Origin: Candidatus Brocadia sp.
Lineage (GTDB): Bacteria; Planctomycetota; Brocadiia; Brocadiales; Brocadiaceae
NCBI GenBank assembly: GCA_021646415.1
Contig: SOEU01000002.1
Location: 310,001-374,000, forward strand
Direction of reading: 5' to 3'
Length of the DNA: 64,000 nt
This document shows, piece after piece, positions 24,963-34,249 of this stretch. The notes beneath the pieces are model-generated. The model was not told the DNA's origin. It was given only the letters and a program-made list of their open reading frames with translations, and did not search any database. Made by a program: the position numbers and the translations under genes. Each line of letters starts with the position of its first letter. Position 1 is the stretch's first letter.

Positions 24963-25979
24963 ATGTTAGATACGTTAGAAGAGATAAAAAGAAATTTACA
25001 AGAAGAAACCAAAGGTATTAGTACCCTGAAAGGGGCGGAACAGCTCAAGATAAAATACCTGGGAAGGAATGGTGGTGTCAATGATCTCATGAAACTTATT
25101 CCAACACTGCCAGTTGAAAAACGCGCCGCATTTGGGCAACAGATCAACGCTCTAAAGATTGAAATTACGGACATAATAGAAGGGCTTATTAAAAAGTTCT
25201 CATCAGAAGCAATTCCAAAAGTTACAAGTGAAATATTCGATGTTACTTTGCCGGGGAAACGCCCCTCTCTAGGAAAAAGGCATCCGCTTACTCAAACAAT
25301 TGACGATATTAAAGAGGCCTTTGCCCGATTGGGTTTCGATGTGGCTTACGGCCCGGAAGTGGAGTTAGAGTATTACAACTTTGAGGCATTGAACATTCCA
25401 TCCGATCATCCCTCTCGCACGGATTTCGATACTTTCTACATCAAAGACGATATTCTTCTCAGAAGTCAAACATCCACCGTTCAAATTCGTATCATGGAAA
25501 AACAAAAACCACCCATTCGTATTATTGCGCCAGGCAGGGTTTACAGGCCCGATACCGTTGACGCCAGACACTCATTTATGTTTCATCAGGTGGAAGGTTT
25601 GTTAGTGGATGAAGGGGTGAGCTTTGCGGATCTGAAAGGGGTACTGAACCAATTTATTAAGACCTATTTCGGCCAGAATATTCAGATGCGTTTCAGGCCG
25701 TCATTCTTTCCTTTTACCGAACCGAGCGCCGAGGTTGATATTTCGTGTTCTCTCTGTGGAGGCAAAGGGTGTAATGTATGTTCTTATAGTGGATGGGTTG
25801 AAATATTAGGGGCTGGTATGGTCGACCCAAATGTACTCAAGGCCGTACATTATGATGGAGAAAAGTATACAGGCTTTGCATTTGGAATGGGTGTCGAACG
25901 GATCACCATGCTGAAATATGGTATTTGCGACATTCGTCTCTTCTATGAAAATGACATACGTTTTTTATCTCAATTCTGA
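24963..25979 (+). CDS. pheS: Phenylalanyl-tRNA synthetase alpha chain
   Basis: A 338-residue class II catalytic subunit. The N-terminal coiled coil (about 1-90) contacts tRNA-Phe. The core shows HPLTQTIDDIKEAFARLGF, motif 2 in APGRVYRPDTVDARHSFMFH (split here) and HQVEGL, then FFPFTEPSAEVD and motif 3 FGMGVERITMLKYGI. A CSLC/CNVC cluster (SCSLCGGKGCNVCSYSGW) lies before motif 3. pheT starts seven bases after the stop. Confidence 0.97.
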   Translation: MLDTLEEIKRNLQEETKGISTLKGAEQLKIKYLGRNGGVNDLMKLIPTLPVEKRAAFGQQINALKIEITDIIEGLIKKFSSEAIPKVTSEIFDVTLPGKRPSLGKRHPLTQTIDDIKEAFARLGFDVAYGPEVELEYYNFEALNIPSDHPSRTDFDTFYIKDDILLRSQTSTVQIRIMEKQKPPIRIIAPGRVYRPDTVDARHSFMFHQVEGLLVDEGVSFADLKGVLNQFIKTYFGQNIQMRFRPSFFPFTEPSAEVDISCSLCGGKGCNVCSYSGWVEILGAGMVDPNVLKAVHYDGEKYTGFAFGMGVERITMLKYGICDIRLFYENDIRFLSQF

Positions 25980-25986
25980 ATTGTAA

Positions 25987-27990
25987 ATGAAAATCACCTA
26001 TAACTGGCTAAAAGAATATGTCTATTTTTCCCTGTCACCACAGGAACTGGCCGATAGGTTGACCAGCGTGGGATTGGTAGTTGCCGACATTAAACCTGTA
26101 GAAGACGATTTTTGTCTGGACATAGAAGTTACTTCCAATCGTCCCGATTGCCTCGGAATTACTGGTATTGCACGTGAAGTGGCGGCAGCGGTGGGAGGAA
26201 GCCTGCACTTCCCGGAAACACCTTTTGTAACCGCAAATACCGAGATATCAAAATTTATTGATATCGCCGTTGAAGAACCGATACTGTGTCCCCGCTATAC
26301 GGCCCGGGTAATTCGCCAGATAACCGTGGGACCTTCCCCGGAATGGATACAAAAGAGGCTGAAGTGCATCGGTCTTCGACCTGTAAACAACATCGTAGAC
26401 ATCACCAATTATGTGATGATGGAAACAGGGCAACCCCTCCACGCCTTTGATCTGGACAAGCTAACAGAACAAAAAATTATTGTAAGAAAAGCCAGAAGCG
26501 GAGAAGAAATTGTTGTCATCAACGGAGCCAGACGGGCGCTTTTTCATGACATGTTGGTCATTGCGGACGGCAGGCGGCCTGTTGCCGTTGCTGGTATTAT
26601 GGGTGGCAAGGAAACAGAAGTTTCCGAATCAACCAGAAACATCCTCCTGGAATGCGCACAATTCGAGCCAAGACAAGTACGGCGTACGTCCAGGGCATTG
26701 GGCATTGCTTCAGATTCCTCATATCGGTTTGAAAGGGGTACGGATCCCGAAGGTGTAGACCGTGCATCCCAAAGGGCCGTAAAGCTTGTCAAAGACTATG
26801 CGGGTGGAGAAATTGCCGATGGCGCCATTGATATAAGAACAGGGAGGCATGAAACAAAAAAAATTACCCTCCGCATGGAACGGCTTCACAAAGTTTTAGG
26901 GGTGGAAATAAAAAGAGACGTTGTTATAGATATTTTAAAAAAGCTTCAATTTAACATTCTCAATGATATCGGCAACTTCATTGATCTTGAGGTGCCGAGC
27001 TTTCGAGGGGATGTCTATCGTGAAATTGACCTGATTGAAGAGGTGGCCAGGATTTACGGGTATAATAATATTCCGACAAAGACTTCTATCACTGTCCGTG
27101 GCAGTGCAAAGAATAAGTACGAGATTGTCGAGGATACTATTCGTCAGTTTCTAACCGGCCTTGGTTTTTATGAAGTCAAAACTTTTAGCATTGTTGATAT
27201 CTCGCCATTACAGTCCGTGAATCTGTGGTCAGATAGGGTGGGTATCGATATTGCCAACCCACTGAGACAGGAAGAAAGCCGTTTGCGGACCTCTTTACTA
27301 CCGAGTCTTATCAATACTAAACGATATAACGTGGCACATGGTACCGAACAGGTAAAAATCTTCGAAATCGCTAACATTTACCTTGCAGGAAATAAACTAC
27401 CACAAGAAAAGACCTGTCTATCCATCCTGGCGGATACAGATTTTTTGACTTTAAAGGGAATAGTCGAATCTCTTTTGCTGAACCTCGGCATACCTCTAAA
27501 GCAGGAATGGACAGGCTTTAACGAATCCAGACTATTTATGGATAAAAGGGCAGCGAGTATTCAAATGGATAATACCGCCCTTGGATATCTTGGAGAAGCC
27601 AGCAGAGAATTGGGATTCAAAACGTTATCCTGTTTAGCGGAAATAGATCTGAATTTATTGATTGAAAAGTCAAATTTCGCCAAAAAATATCAAAACATAC
27701 CACAGCATCCCCCTGTTTTCCGTGACCTTGCTATCATTGTCGATGAGGAGGTGACATGGTCGTCTATCGAAAAATGCATCACAGAAACAAAGGCAGCTTT
27801 TTTGAAGGAAACGAATTTCTTTGATGTATATCGTGGAAAACAGATACCAGCAGGAAAAAAGAGCATCGCCTTTAACCTCTGTTTTCAAGCCCCAGACCGA
27901 ACACTAAAAAGTGAAGAAGTCGATAGCGCCCAGCAAATTATTCTCGATACCCTTCATAAAACCCTCGGTGCCGAATTAAGAAAAGCATAA
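25987..27990 (+). CDS. pheT: Phenylalanyl-tRNA synthetase beta chain, short form
   Basis: A 667-residue structural subunit with the B3/B4 editing domain (about 115-370 with VVDITNYVMMETGQPLHAFD-type sequence), the B5 domain, a core-like region and the C-terminal ferredoxin-fold anticodon-binding domain (HPPVFRDLAIIVDEEVTW). The usual bacterial protein is about 790-800 residues. Here the sequence goes from MKITYNWLKEYV and LTSVGL directly to IEVTSNRPDCLGI, so the EMAP-type tRNA-binding insertion of about 110 residues is absent. This short form is known in some lineages. Confidence 0.96.
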   Translation: MKITYNWLKEYVYFSLSPQELADRLTSVGLVVADIKPVEDDFCLDIEVTSNRPDCLGITGIAREVAAAVGGSLHFPETPFVTANTEISKFIDIAVEEPILCPRYTARVIRQITVGPSPEWIQKRLKCIGLRPVNNIVDITNYVMMETGQPLHAFDLDKLTEQKIIVRKARSGEEIVVINGARRALFHDMLVIADGRRPVAVAGIMGGKETEVSESTRNILLECAQFEPRQVRRTSRALGIASDSSYRFERGTDPEGVDRASQRAVKLVKDYAGGEIADGAIDIRTGRHETKKITLRMERLHKVLGVEIKRDVVIDILKKLQFNILNDIGNFIDLEVPSFRGDVYREIDLIEEVARIYGYNNIPTKTSITVRGSAKNKYEIVEDTIRQFLTGLGFYEVKTFSIVDISPLQSVNLWSDRVGIDIANPLRQEESRLRTSLLPSLINTKRYNVAHGTEQVKIFEIANIYLAGNKLPQEKTCLSILADTDFLTLKGIVESLLLNLGIPLKQEWTGFNESRLFMDKRAASIQMDNTALGYLGEASRELGFKTLSCLAEIDLNLLIEKSNFAKKYQNIPQHPPVFRDLAIIVDEEVTWSSIEKCITETKAAFLKETNFFDVYRGKQIPAGKKSIAFNLCFQAPDRTLKSEEVDSAQQIILDTLHKTLGAELRKA

Positions 27991-28023
27991 TGATTATTGA
28001 AATGCCTAAAACATTAAATTCAG

Positions 28024-28521
28024 TCATTTAAGGCACAGCAAAATACTGCAAACTGTTTTAGCGTCTTTAATCTCACCTTTCTTTACCATCACCACTGCAT
28101 CACTCAGCTTGACGTGTACAATACCTTTGATTGATTCATCCATTTGATAATTTGTTTGGGTTTTAACAAGATTGGTTGCCTTAAAGAGATGCATTGTCTC
28201 ACTTAAGATACCAGGCGAGGGATAAAGAACTATGAGGGGTTCGAGGGTGCCTGCTCTGTAGCCAGTCTCCTCTTCTAATTCACGCCTTGCACACACATCG
28301 AATGTTTCGCCCTGATCAAGTGTGCCGGCAGGAATTTCGTAAATGGTCTCCTTGACGGCATGTCTGTATTGCTGGATAAGAATGATTTCATTTTCGGAAA
28401 TAAAAGGAATAATGGCGGCCGAACCGGGATGTTCAATGACCTCTCTCATTACCGCCCTTCCATCATCCAGCACAATTTCATCTTTTCTGACATTTATTTT
28501 TTTACCAGAGTAGATAATCAT
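28024..28521 (-). CDS. NUDIX hydrolase (ADP-ribose pyrophosphatase type)
   Basis: A 165-residue NUDIX protein. The box is GTLDQGETFDVCARRELEEETGY, matching Gx5Ex7REUxEExGU (quoted in parts: GTLDQGETFD and RELEEETGY). IPAGTLD before the box and the LYPSPGILSETMHLF stretch after it fit ADP-ribose pyrophosphatases. It probably cleaves ADP-ribose to AMP and ribose 5-phosphate, protecting against free ADP-ribose. It ends the minus-strand run after the pilin genes, 22 bases away. Confidence 0.9.
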   Translation of the reverse strand: MIIYSGKKINVRKDEIVLDDGRAVMREVIEHPGSAAIIPFISENEIILIQQYRHAVKETIYEIPAGTLDQGETFDVCARRELEEETGYRAGTLEPLIVLYPSPGILSETMHLFKATNLVKTQTNYQMDESIKGIVHVKLSDAVVMVKKGEIKDAKTVCSILLCLK

Positions 28522-28543
28522 AAAAATTCCTTATAAAAGTAGT

Positions 28544-30232
28544 TTAATTGACTTCGCGCCAGGATACTATTTTGTAACTCGTTGGATTTCCTACGGCCAT
28601 ATTCTTCAGGGTTTCATCGTAGTGGAAATCTCCGCTTGAGGCTATGTTAACATATTTTCCCCTGACTGCGCCATAGAGGTCCACACTAGAAGTGATACTA
28701 ATTGCGGCTCGTGGGGCATATATGGCTGCATATACGTCTGAACTTGAAGTCAGGGTAACCTTGTAGTCACTATTATCAGCAGAAGTGGCGGAAGACCAGA
28801 GAAAGAAGTTTGCCGGCTTTTTGTCATTTGCAGCATTTATTTTACCGGATGAACCGACACTTGTTATACCGGTAACGTATGCAGTTAGTTTTGCGCCGCT
28901 GGCAAGTACAAGATCGGAACTGCTGCTAAAAGTAAAATTTCCATTTATGTATAGCGTAACATTTCCCGTTATTATCAATCGAGAACTTGAAGTAACACTC
29001 AAACTACTGAAATAATATTTCTTACTTTCTCCAGCAACCCCGAGTGTGTAACTATTGCTGCTGCCAATGGAAAAGGAATGGGTAAAAATATCATAATAGA
29101 AAGAGCTTAATTCCCCATTATCATTACCGGACGTTATCGGTGCCGCATTGTCATTGAAAAAGGCAGAGGTATCTGATGGATCACAATCCGTAGTTGGCAC
29201 ACCAGGATAACCAGAATAACCAGTGTAACTTTGAGTGACGGTTCCTGAAACAGAAGACCCGCTATTAATGCTTACGATGCCGCCCGCGGTTGCATTTCCT
29301 AAAATATCAGAACTACTGGACAGTTCGATATTTCCCACGGTAATGGCATTCCCATCAATTTGTGAACTGCTACTCATGGCTATATTCCCGGTTGCATTCA
29401 CGTTTCCATAAATCCTGTTGCTACTTTCCATGGTAAGACTCCCGCCCGTATTTACGTTCCCGAGCACCTTAGAACTGCTATTCATTGCTATATTCCCGGT
29501 TGCATTGGCATCTCCGTTAACCTGAGCGCTGCTATTTATTATAAGATTTCCTGTCGAATTGGCGTCTCCTTTAATAACGGAACTACTTGCAATGGTAATA
29601 TTTGCTCCGGCATTGGTAGTGCTGATATTACCATAATTTCCGTGCGTTTGGCTTTCATATGTTCCATTATCAGAATTATAACTATCCGTGACAATAGAGC
29701 TTGACGCATACACGCCGTCACACCCAAGCAGCGAGTCATGAAAAATAGAATCATACGTTAAGGAAAATACCGTTTCTAATACTTTTTTTGAGGAAGAACT
29801 CGTGCCAGTACAGGTAATTATATACAGAGGGTTGCCGTTTGAATCATTTACCACATTTCCTCCGCTCACTACATGCTTGAGGGTAAAGCTATTATTAAAA
29901 GCACTCGATGAATAGGTTGATGTCCCATTCCAATTTGGGTCTGTTTTTGAACCGTTATCCGATATGGTACCATTTAATAAACGGTTAATGCCATCATGTA
30001 TCCCTGCCTCTGCTGAATAAAATGCCTGCACACTTGTCTTGTAATTGCTGCTGATCTTAATATCGGTAGTAGTGGTGATAACCGCCGTAGTTCCCACCAG
30101 TGACAAAATGGCTATTAAGGCGAGGACAACAATGAGGATTATTCCCTTTTCATCTCTATATGTTGGCACTATCCTTACTATTTTTGATTGCCATTGAGAA
30201 TTCATGCCTTTTTTCAGTAAATCTCTCTCCAT
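28544..30232 (-). CDS. PilX-like protein with 18-residue beta-solenoid repeats
   Basis: A 562-residue protein. Residues about 29-80 match the PilX N-terminal region: DEKGIILIVVLALIAILSLV, then TDIKISSNYKTSVQAFYSAEAG, as in the minor pilins that help type IV pilus assembly. Residues about 210-333 hold seven 18-residue repeats of the form GNIxMxSSSxIxGNxNAT, like the beta-helix of bactofilins or polymer-forming proteins. The C-terminal third (VTLYINGNFTFSSSSDL and GSSGKINAANDKKPANFFLW) continues the Ser-rich beta pattern and resembles the region seen after PilX domains in other bacteria. The ATG at 30232 overlaps the upstream gene by 19 bases; an ATG at 30205 is possible. Exposed at the pilus tip or cell surface, by inference. 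Confidence 0.82.
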   Translation of the reverse strand: MERDLLKKGMNSQWQSKIVRIVPTYRDEKGIILIVVLALIAILSLVGTTAVITTTTDIKISSNYKTSVQAFYSAEAGIHDGINRLLNGTISDNGSKTDPNWNGTSTYSSSAFNNSFTLKHVVSGGNVVNDSNGNPLYIITCTGTSSSSKKVLETVFSLTYDSIFHDSLLGCDGVYASSSIVTDSYNSDNGTYESQTHGNYGNISTTNAGANITIASSSVIKGDANSTGNLIINSSAQVNGDANATGNIAMNSSSKVLGNVNTGGSLTMESSNRIYGNVNATGNIAMSSSSQIDGNAITVGNIELSSSSDILGNATAGGIVSINSGSSVSGTVTQSYTGYSGYPGVPTTDCDPSDTSAFFNDNAAPITSGNDNGELSSFYYDIFTHSFSIGSSNSYTLGVAGESKKYYFSSLSVTSSSRLIITGNVTLYINGNFTFSSSSDLVLASGAKLTAYVTGITSVGSSGKINAANDKKPANFFLWSSATSADNSDYKVTLTSSSDVYAAIYAPRAAISITSSVDLYGAVRGKYVNIASSGDFHYDETLKNMAVGNPTSYKIVSWREVN

Positions 30233-31542
30233 TTGATTACTTTTAGTGGTTGATTAATCAGGGCATTTTCTATCTCACAGCTATCATACTTTACAGTTAC
30301 TTGGCCATTTGTGGAATCGGTTTGGGAGGAATCGCCGGAGAAAATTGCTCCAGATATAATTATCCCTGTACCACCTCCATTCATTTTAATTTTGCCGGTA
30401 ACCAAGATTAATCCATTCCAGTTGAAGTTACCTCCCAGTTCTAAATCACCCTCTACTAATAAAATTCCAAAACCAGTTACATTATTTAATTTTAACTCAG
30501 CCATATTTGCGTAGCAGGTAACAAAATTGCTTGCATCCCCATAGTTAGTGCCACTTTGATCTTCGGTTATTGTTATTGTAGCATTATCTTTCATTACCTG
30601 TATGTATTCCTCGACGTTTATAACTAATGTACCACTTTCCACCGGTGATGGTGGATTCCCAGTATATGTAGGATTCCCCCCTCCTCCCATCGAACCATTA
30701 GTGTAAATTGGTGGAAGGGATGAATTTACTGAGCAAGTATCTGTACCATAGAATTTTCCAGAGCTACCATTTATTGTTACACCGCCCTTTGAATAAAAAG
30801 GAGCAAATATGGGAGGACCTGGGTAACAAACCACTTCAATTTCAATCTTGTTCAAACTGCTCCCGCTATACCCGTATGCAGTTATGATCTCCACGGGTTT
30901 ATATTTTGCCAGCGGTGAGTTTGAAGTAAATTGAACTGCGGTTGTAGCCAGCGAGTCTTCGTATCCATAGTAGACAATGTTGCCCGGCAATTCAGCAGTA
31001 TGGGTTGCCTCGTCTTCATCTTTGTCATCATAATGGAGCGATGTAGTAGTATGGCCTGCCTGTTCGGCATCATATTCCCTCTTGTGTCTCATTTTAACCC
31101 AATATGAGATATCAGTTTGAAGACTATTTGCTACTATAGCTTTATTTGTATGATCGATAGGGTTATGCTTAGGGATATAGTTTTCATAATTAGCGTTGTA
31201 ATCTGGATCATCAGAGGTCTGCCAGGAGTTTGACGTCAGGATATAAGCTGACCACTTTGGATTGGGACTTGCTGCAGTATCTCCTGTATAAGTGTTAGCC
31301 GAGGATGAACCTCTGAGTCGTGCCCTCGCCTCTTCTGTTCCCGCCTGTGCTGCATAGAGCGCCTGTACGCTGGTCTTGTAATTGCTACTTATTTTAATGT
31401 CAGTATTAGTTGTTACAACAGAAACAATTCCCACCAACGCCAAAACAGTCACGAGCGCAAGAACGGCAATAAGGACTATTCCACTTTCAGCTGCGTATGT
31501 TAATTTCATATGTAAATTTTTTGATTGACGTTTTAAATTCAT
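30214..31542 (-). CDS. PilX-like minor pilin protein
   Basis: A 442-residue paralogue of the downstream protein, with the same N-terminal region: AAESGIVLIAVLALVTVLAL then TDIKISSNYKTSVQALYAAQAG. The next 150 residues contain a His/Asp/Glu-rich patch (HYDDKDEDEATHTAE). The C-terminal part (FGILLVEGDLELGGNFNWNG then LILVTGKIKMNGGGTGIIIS) has short beta repeats. It lacks the seven-fold repeat of its neighbour. The two genes overlap, which points to translational coupling and a shared complex. Confidence 0.8.
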   Translation of the reverse strand: MNLKRQSKNLHMKLTYAAESGIVLIAVLALVTVLALVGIVSVVTTNTDIKISSNYKTSVQALYAAQAGTEEARARLRGSSSANTYTGDTAASPNPKWSAYILTSNSWQTSDDPDYNANYENYIPKHNPIDHTNKAIVANSLQTDISYWVKMRHKREYDAEQAGHTTTSLHYDDKDEDEATHTAELPGNIVYYGYEDSLATTAVQFTSNSPLAKYKPVEIITAYGYSGSSLNKIEIEVVCYPGPPIFAPFYSKGGVTINGSSGKFYGTDTCSVNSSLPPIYTNGSMGGGGNPTYTGNPPSPVESGTLVINVEEYIQVMKDNATITITEDQSGTNYGDASNFVTCYANMAELKLNNVTGFGILLVEGDLELGGNFNWNGLILVTGKIKMNGGGTGIIISGAIFSGDSSQTDSTNGQVTVKYDSCEIENALINQPLKVIKWREIY

Positions 31543-31596
31543 ACAAATTATTCAATATAATTTTAAGTAACTACAGTTCAGCAAAAATAGAATCGT

Positions 31597-32187
31597 TTAA
31601 TAACCAAGATTTACCGGAGTTACAAGAGAAGTCAGCGTACCGTAACTATAGCCAAAATCAGGATCATTTTTGGCAGTCCTTCCTCTTATTGTAATCTCTA
31701 TCTGACGAATACTGGATGCCGTACTTGTAGCAACGCCATCACTATCGTAGTAAGAGAAGTTAAGTGCCTCAATATTCTCGGCGAGTGTTTGAGATTCGGT
31801 TTCCGTGTTCCTCCAGATTTGGCGAGGATAAGTCGCATCACTGGCGTTATAATACCGATAGGTTATGTCTTCATACGAGCCAGTAGTCATCCCATTGCCA
31901 TCAAGATCTGCCAATATTTGAAGCAATTCCGTTGTATGGGTACCAATTCCTGTAAAACCTGCACCGGATGGGTCATATCCGGCCATCCTGATTTCTCTCA
32001 CCATCATATCTGTGGCGGCACGGATATTTTGCTGCATCTCAGTAACCTGTTCCTGAAAGCTATATGATTTACGTTGAACATTAAGCATACTGACTGCCAC
32101 ACCCATAAGGATCAAGCTGATTGCAAGACCGATCACTAATTCAACAAGCGTAAAACCACGTTCATTGCTTTTCTGTGAGTAAGACAT
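31597..32187 (-). CDS. PilW-like minor pilin
   Basis: A 196-residue prepilin. KSNERG/FTLVELVIGLAISLIL is a class III signal peptide with cleavage after Gly and Glu5 of the mature protein. The body carries QEQVTEMQQNIRAATDMMVREIRMAGYDP, the PilW-type helix and loop. I start at 32187 (MSYSQKSN), with AGGA ten bases upstream; an ATG at 32208 would overlap pilV by 11 bases. PilW-type proteins join PilV and PilX in the initiating tip complex of type IV pili. Confidence 0.85.
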   Translation of the reverse strand: MSYSQKSNERGFTLVELVIGLAISLILMGVAVSMLNVQRKSYSFQEQVTEMQQNIRAATDMMVREIRMAGYDPSGAGFTGIGTHTTELLQILADLDGNGMTTGSYEDITYRYYNASDATYPRQIWRNTETESQTLAENIEALNFSYYDSDGVATSTASSIRQIEITIRGRTAKNDPDFGYSYGTLTSLVTPVNLGY

Positions 32188-32197
32188 TATCTCGTTC

Positions 32198-32572
32198 CTA
32201 TTTTGCAAGAATAGTTTTCAATTCAACTTTATGGATTGACGTTGTAGTTCCCGGATTCCAGTACACTTTAACGTCAATGGTTTTTGTATTCGTGCCCGGA
32301 GTATCGGGCTGCACAATTGCCTCCAAATAATAATCAGTATAGACTGTATAAGTTCCTAATACATTATCGTAACCTATCCCTTTAAAATATTCTATCTTGT
32401 CCTGTGCCAAGGTTGTTGCAGTGGTAACCATTTTGCTATGCGCATTACCTTTTATCACTATGGCTGTCAAACTCATTACGGCAAACAATCCGATGGCGAT
32501 AATGGCTATCGCTAGTATAACCTCTATCATCATAAAGCCTTTATCATGGTGTAATTTCAAAGTATTTTGCAT
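32198..32572 (-). CDS. PilV-like minor pilin
   Basis: A 124-residue prepilin. The signal region HHDKG/FMMIEVILAIAIIAIG has the cleavage Gly and the Glu5 of the mature protein. TTLAQDKIEYFKGIGYDNVL matches the short helix after the membrane part in PilV proteins, and the end (KVYWNPGTTTSIHKVELKT) matches their beta region. It directly precedes pilW. A mobile element separates it from the gspH/fimT-like gene upstream. Confidence 0.83.
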   Translation of the reverse strand: MQNTLKLHHDKGFMMIEVILAIAIIAIGLFAVMSLTAIVIKGNAHSKMVTTATTLAQDKIEYFKGIGYDNVLGTYTVYTDYYLEAIVQPDTPGTNTKTIDVKVYWNPGTTTSIHKVELKTILAK

Positions 32573-32683
32573 GATTATTGAAGTTTATTGGTTCTTCCGA
32601 CTTTTGTGTGGGTAGAATACCCACTGTTATGGAAATTTACAAAAAAGTCACCACAATACAACTAATGTTAAAATACGAATTCT

Positions 32684-33346
32684 TTTAGCCCCATTAGGGG
32701 CATATAATACTAGGCAGGCAATTTATTGCCTGTGCTTTAATAATATAAAAAATTAGTCCCGTAGGGACGATTGGATTGTACCTTAGTCTTTATCCCCACA
32801 TATATTTTTCATCAAAATCTATCTTATTTTTTCTAAGAAATTTTAAATATTCATCATGAAAGCTTTCCTTACTATGATGTTTCTCTTGATTTTCAATATA
32901 TTTCTTCGTTTCATCTACATTTGAAATACCTATGCTAAAAGCACCATACCCTTCTTGCCATGAAAATAGTCTCAGTTCTGAAAACGTCTCGTGAATCCAC
33001 TTTGATGAACCACCTTTGATAAATTGAATTGCCTTTGCAATCGAAGTGGTTGAATCCGATGACAATAAAATATGGATATGGTTGTCTGTGCCTCCAATAC
33101 AAAGGACTTTCAAACCATTCCCCCTTGCAATACCACACATATAAGGATAGAGTCGTTCACGAAGTGAAGAAGAAAGCCAAGATTCACGATTTTTTGTGCT
33201 AAAAACTGTATGAATAAGAATATTTATATAGGTGTTTGCCATAGATAATCCTTTATGCCCGATCGTCCCTACGGGACTTTATTTTTATATACCTATAAAC
33301 AGGCAATAAATTGCCTGCCTATGAACATTTTTCCCCTACGGGTTAA
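32684..33346 (-). mobile_element. IS200-like REP-transposase element with inverted palindromic arms
   Basis: The transposase gene at 32790-33242 is bounded by two inverted copies of an approximately 86-base arm (32684-32771 and 33262-33346). Each arm contains two hairpins: AGTCCCGTAGGGACGAT next to the gene, and CAGGCAATTTATTGCCTG (inverted as CAGGCAATAAATTGCCTGCC) further out, then a C/G-rich end (AGCCCCATTAGGGGC; CCCCTACGGG). This layout fits a REP-associated tyrosine transposase with its hairpin substrates. The element sits in the minor-pilin operon between pilV and the fimT-like gene. Confidence 0.8.
32790..33242 (-). CDS. REP-associated tyrosine transposase (TnpA_REP, IS200 family)
   Basis: A 150-residue single-stranded DNA transposase of the Y1 HUH family. 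The metal-binding HxH is seen in GTDNHIHILLSS (about residues 52-63), and the nucleophile should be the Tyr in VDETKKYIENQEKHH. It opens MANTYINILIHTVFSTKNRE, as in the family, and is full length with no lesions, so it may be active. The hairpins flanking the gene are the likely substrates. Such proteins spread or maintain REP palindromes. Confidence 0.92.
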   Translation of the reverse strand: MANTYINILIHTVFSTKNRESWLSSSLRERLYPYMCGIARGNGLKVLCIGGTDNHIHILLSSDSTTSIAKAIQFIKGGSSKWIHETFSELRLFSWQEGYGAFSIGISNVDETKKYIENQEKHHSKESFHDEYLKFLRKNKIDFDEKYMWG

Positions 33347-33408
33347 AGTAATTATAATAAGTTTTTATAGCCACACTATTTTCTGAAGACTCAGTTTATT
33401 TAAACACG

Positions 33409-33867
33409 TTACTCTATCTTGACTTGCTTGACCTGACCCGTAATAACAACTTCTACCTTTTTTTGTCCGTGAGAATTTGTAAGGGTTATAACAGGTAAAT
33501 TCGATGCATTCCCCCTGGGATTGAAAACGGGGTCGTTCGTTGAAATAAAAGTTACATCGCGATATTCATCTTGAATATCTTTTATCACCGTCAATTCTCC
33601 ATCGTCAATATTGCCGTTATTATTGTCATCATCCAGAATCTTATACCGATGATTGTCTTCTAAAAAAAATATCCTAAATTGATTATTCTGGCTGATTGCC
33701 TGCATTCTTGCCCACATCAGATCACCCATAATTTGTCTGGTTGCCCCGCTTAACCAAATTGATGGTTTCATGCTGACATAGACAGGAATAGCAATTCCAG
33801 CTGAAGTAGCAATTATGGCTACAGCCACTATCATCTCAATGAGGGAGAACCCCTTTTGGTTATACAT
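33409..33867 (-). CDS. GspH/FimT-type pseudopilin
   Basis: A 152-residue prepilin. YNQKG/FSLIEMIVAVAIIATS is the class III signal with cleavage after Gly and Glu5. LSGATRQIMGDLMWARMQAISQN is typical of GspH/FimT, and an acidic loop (LDDDNNNGNIDDGE) may bind calcium, by analogy with other pseudopilins. It is the first minor-pilin gene after the pilC/pilB genes, with a 382-base repeat-rich gap before it. Confidence 0.87.
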   Translation of the reverse strand: MYNQKGFSLIEMIVAVAIIATSAGIAIPVYVSMKPSIWLSGATRQIMGDLMWARMQAISQNNQFRIFFLEDNHRYKILDDDNNNGNIDDGELTVIKDIQDEYRDVTFISTNDPVFNPRGNASNLPVITLTNSHGQKKVEVVITGQVKQVKIE

Positions 33868-34249
33868 CTTTAGATGTCCTATTTGTTTTTATAGTACAAT
33901 GATTTTGCAAAAGATAATAGTTCACCGCAGTCATCATGCCGCTTTTGCGGCACCCTGAAACCATGAAAATATTTTAGATGTTTCGGTGAGTCCTCTCACC
34001 GAAACAAAATAACATGGAAATGTACATACGTCTCGGTGTGGGGACACACCGAAACATCACGGCGTCGCTTAATAAGAAATTTTTGAGCCAGAGGGCGCGG
34101 AGAACGCAGAGAAACAAATAAAAAGGGGAAAATCCGCACAATATTTTCTGTTTACCCTCTAAAACTTTCTGCGATCGTTCGACTGAGCTCACGACGAAGT
34201 CTCGGCGTTCTATGCTGTGGGCTGAACTGTTACTGCAAACAAAAATAGG
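33868..34249. repeat. Repeat-rich gap with three palindromes
   Basis: This 382-base gap between the fimT-like gene and pilC has no coding sequence. It holds two related hairpins with four-base loops: TGTTTCGGTGAG-TCCT-CTCACCGAAACA (33979-34006) and TCTCGGTGTG-GGGA-CACACCGAAACA (34031-34056). A third repeat, CGTTCGACTGAGCTCACGAC (34176-34195, to 34201), belongs to the family also seen at 4900 and 5997. Confidence 0.75.

Noticed and set aside
33868-34249. CRISPR-like array of hairpins
   Set aside because: Only two related hairpins are present, without regular spacing or unique spacers, and no cas gene is in the window.
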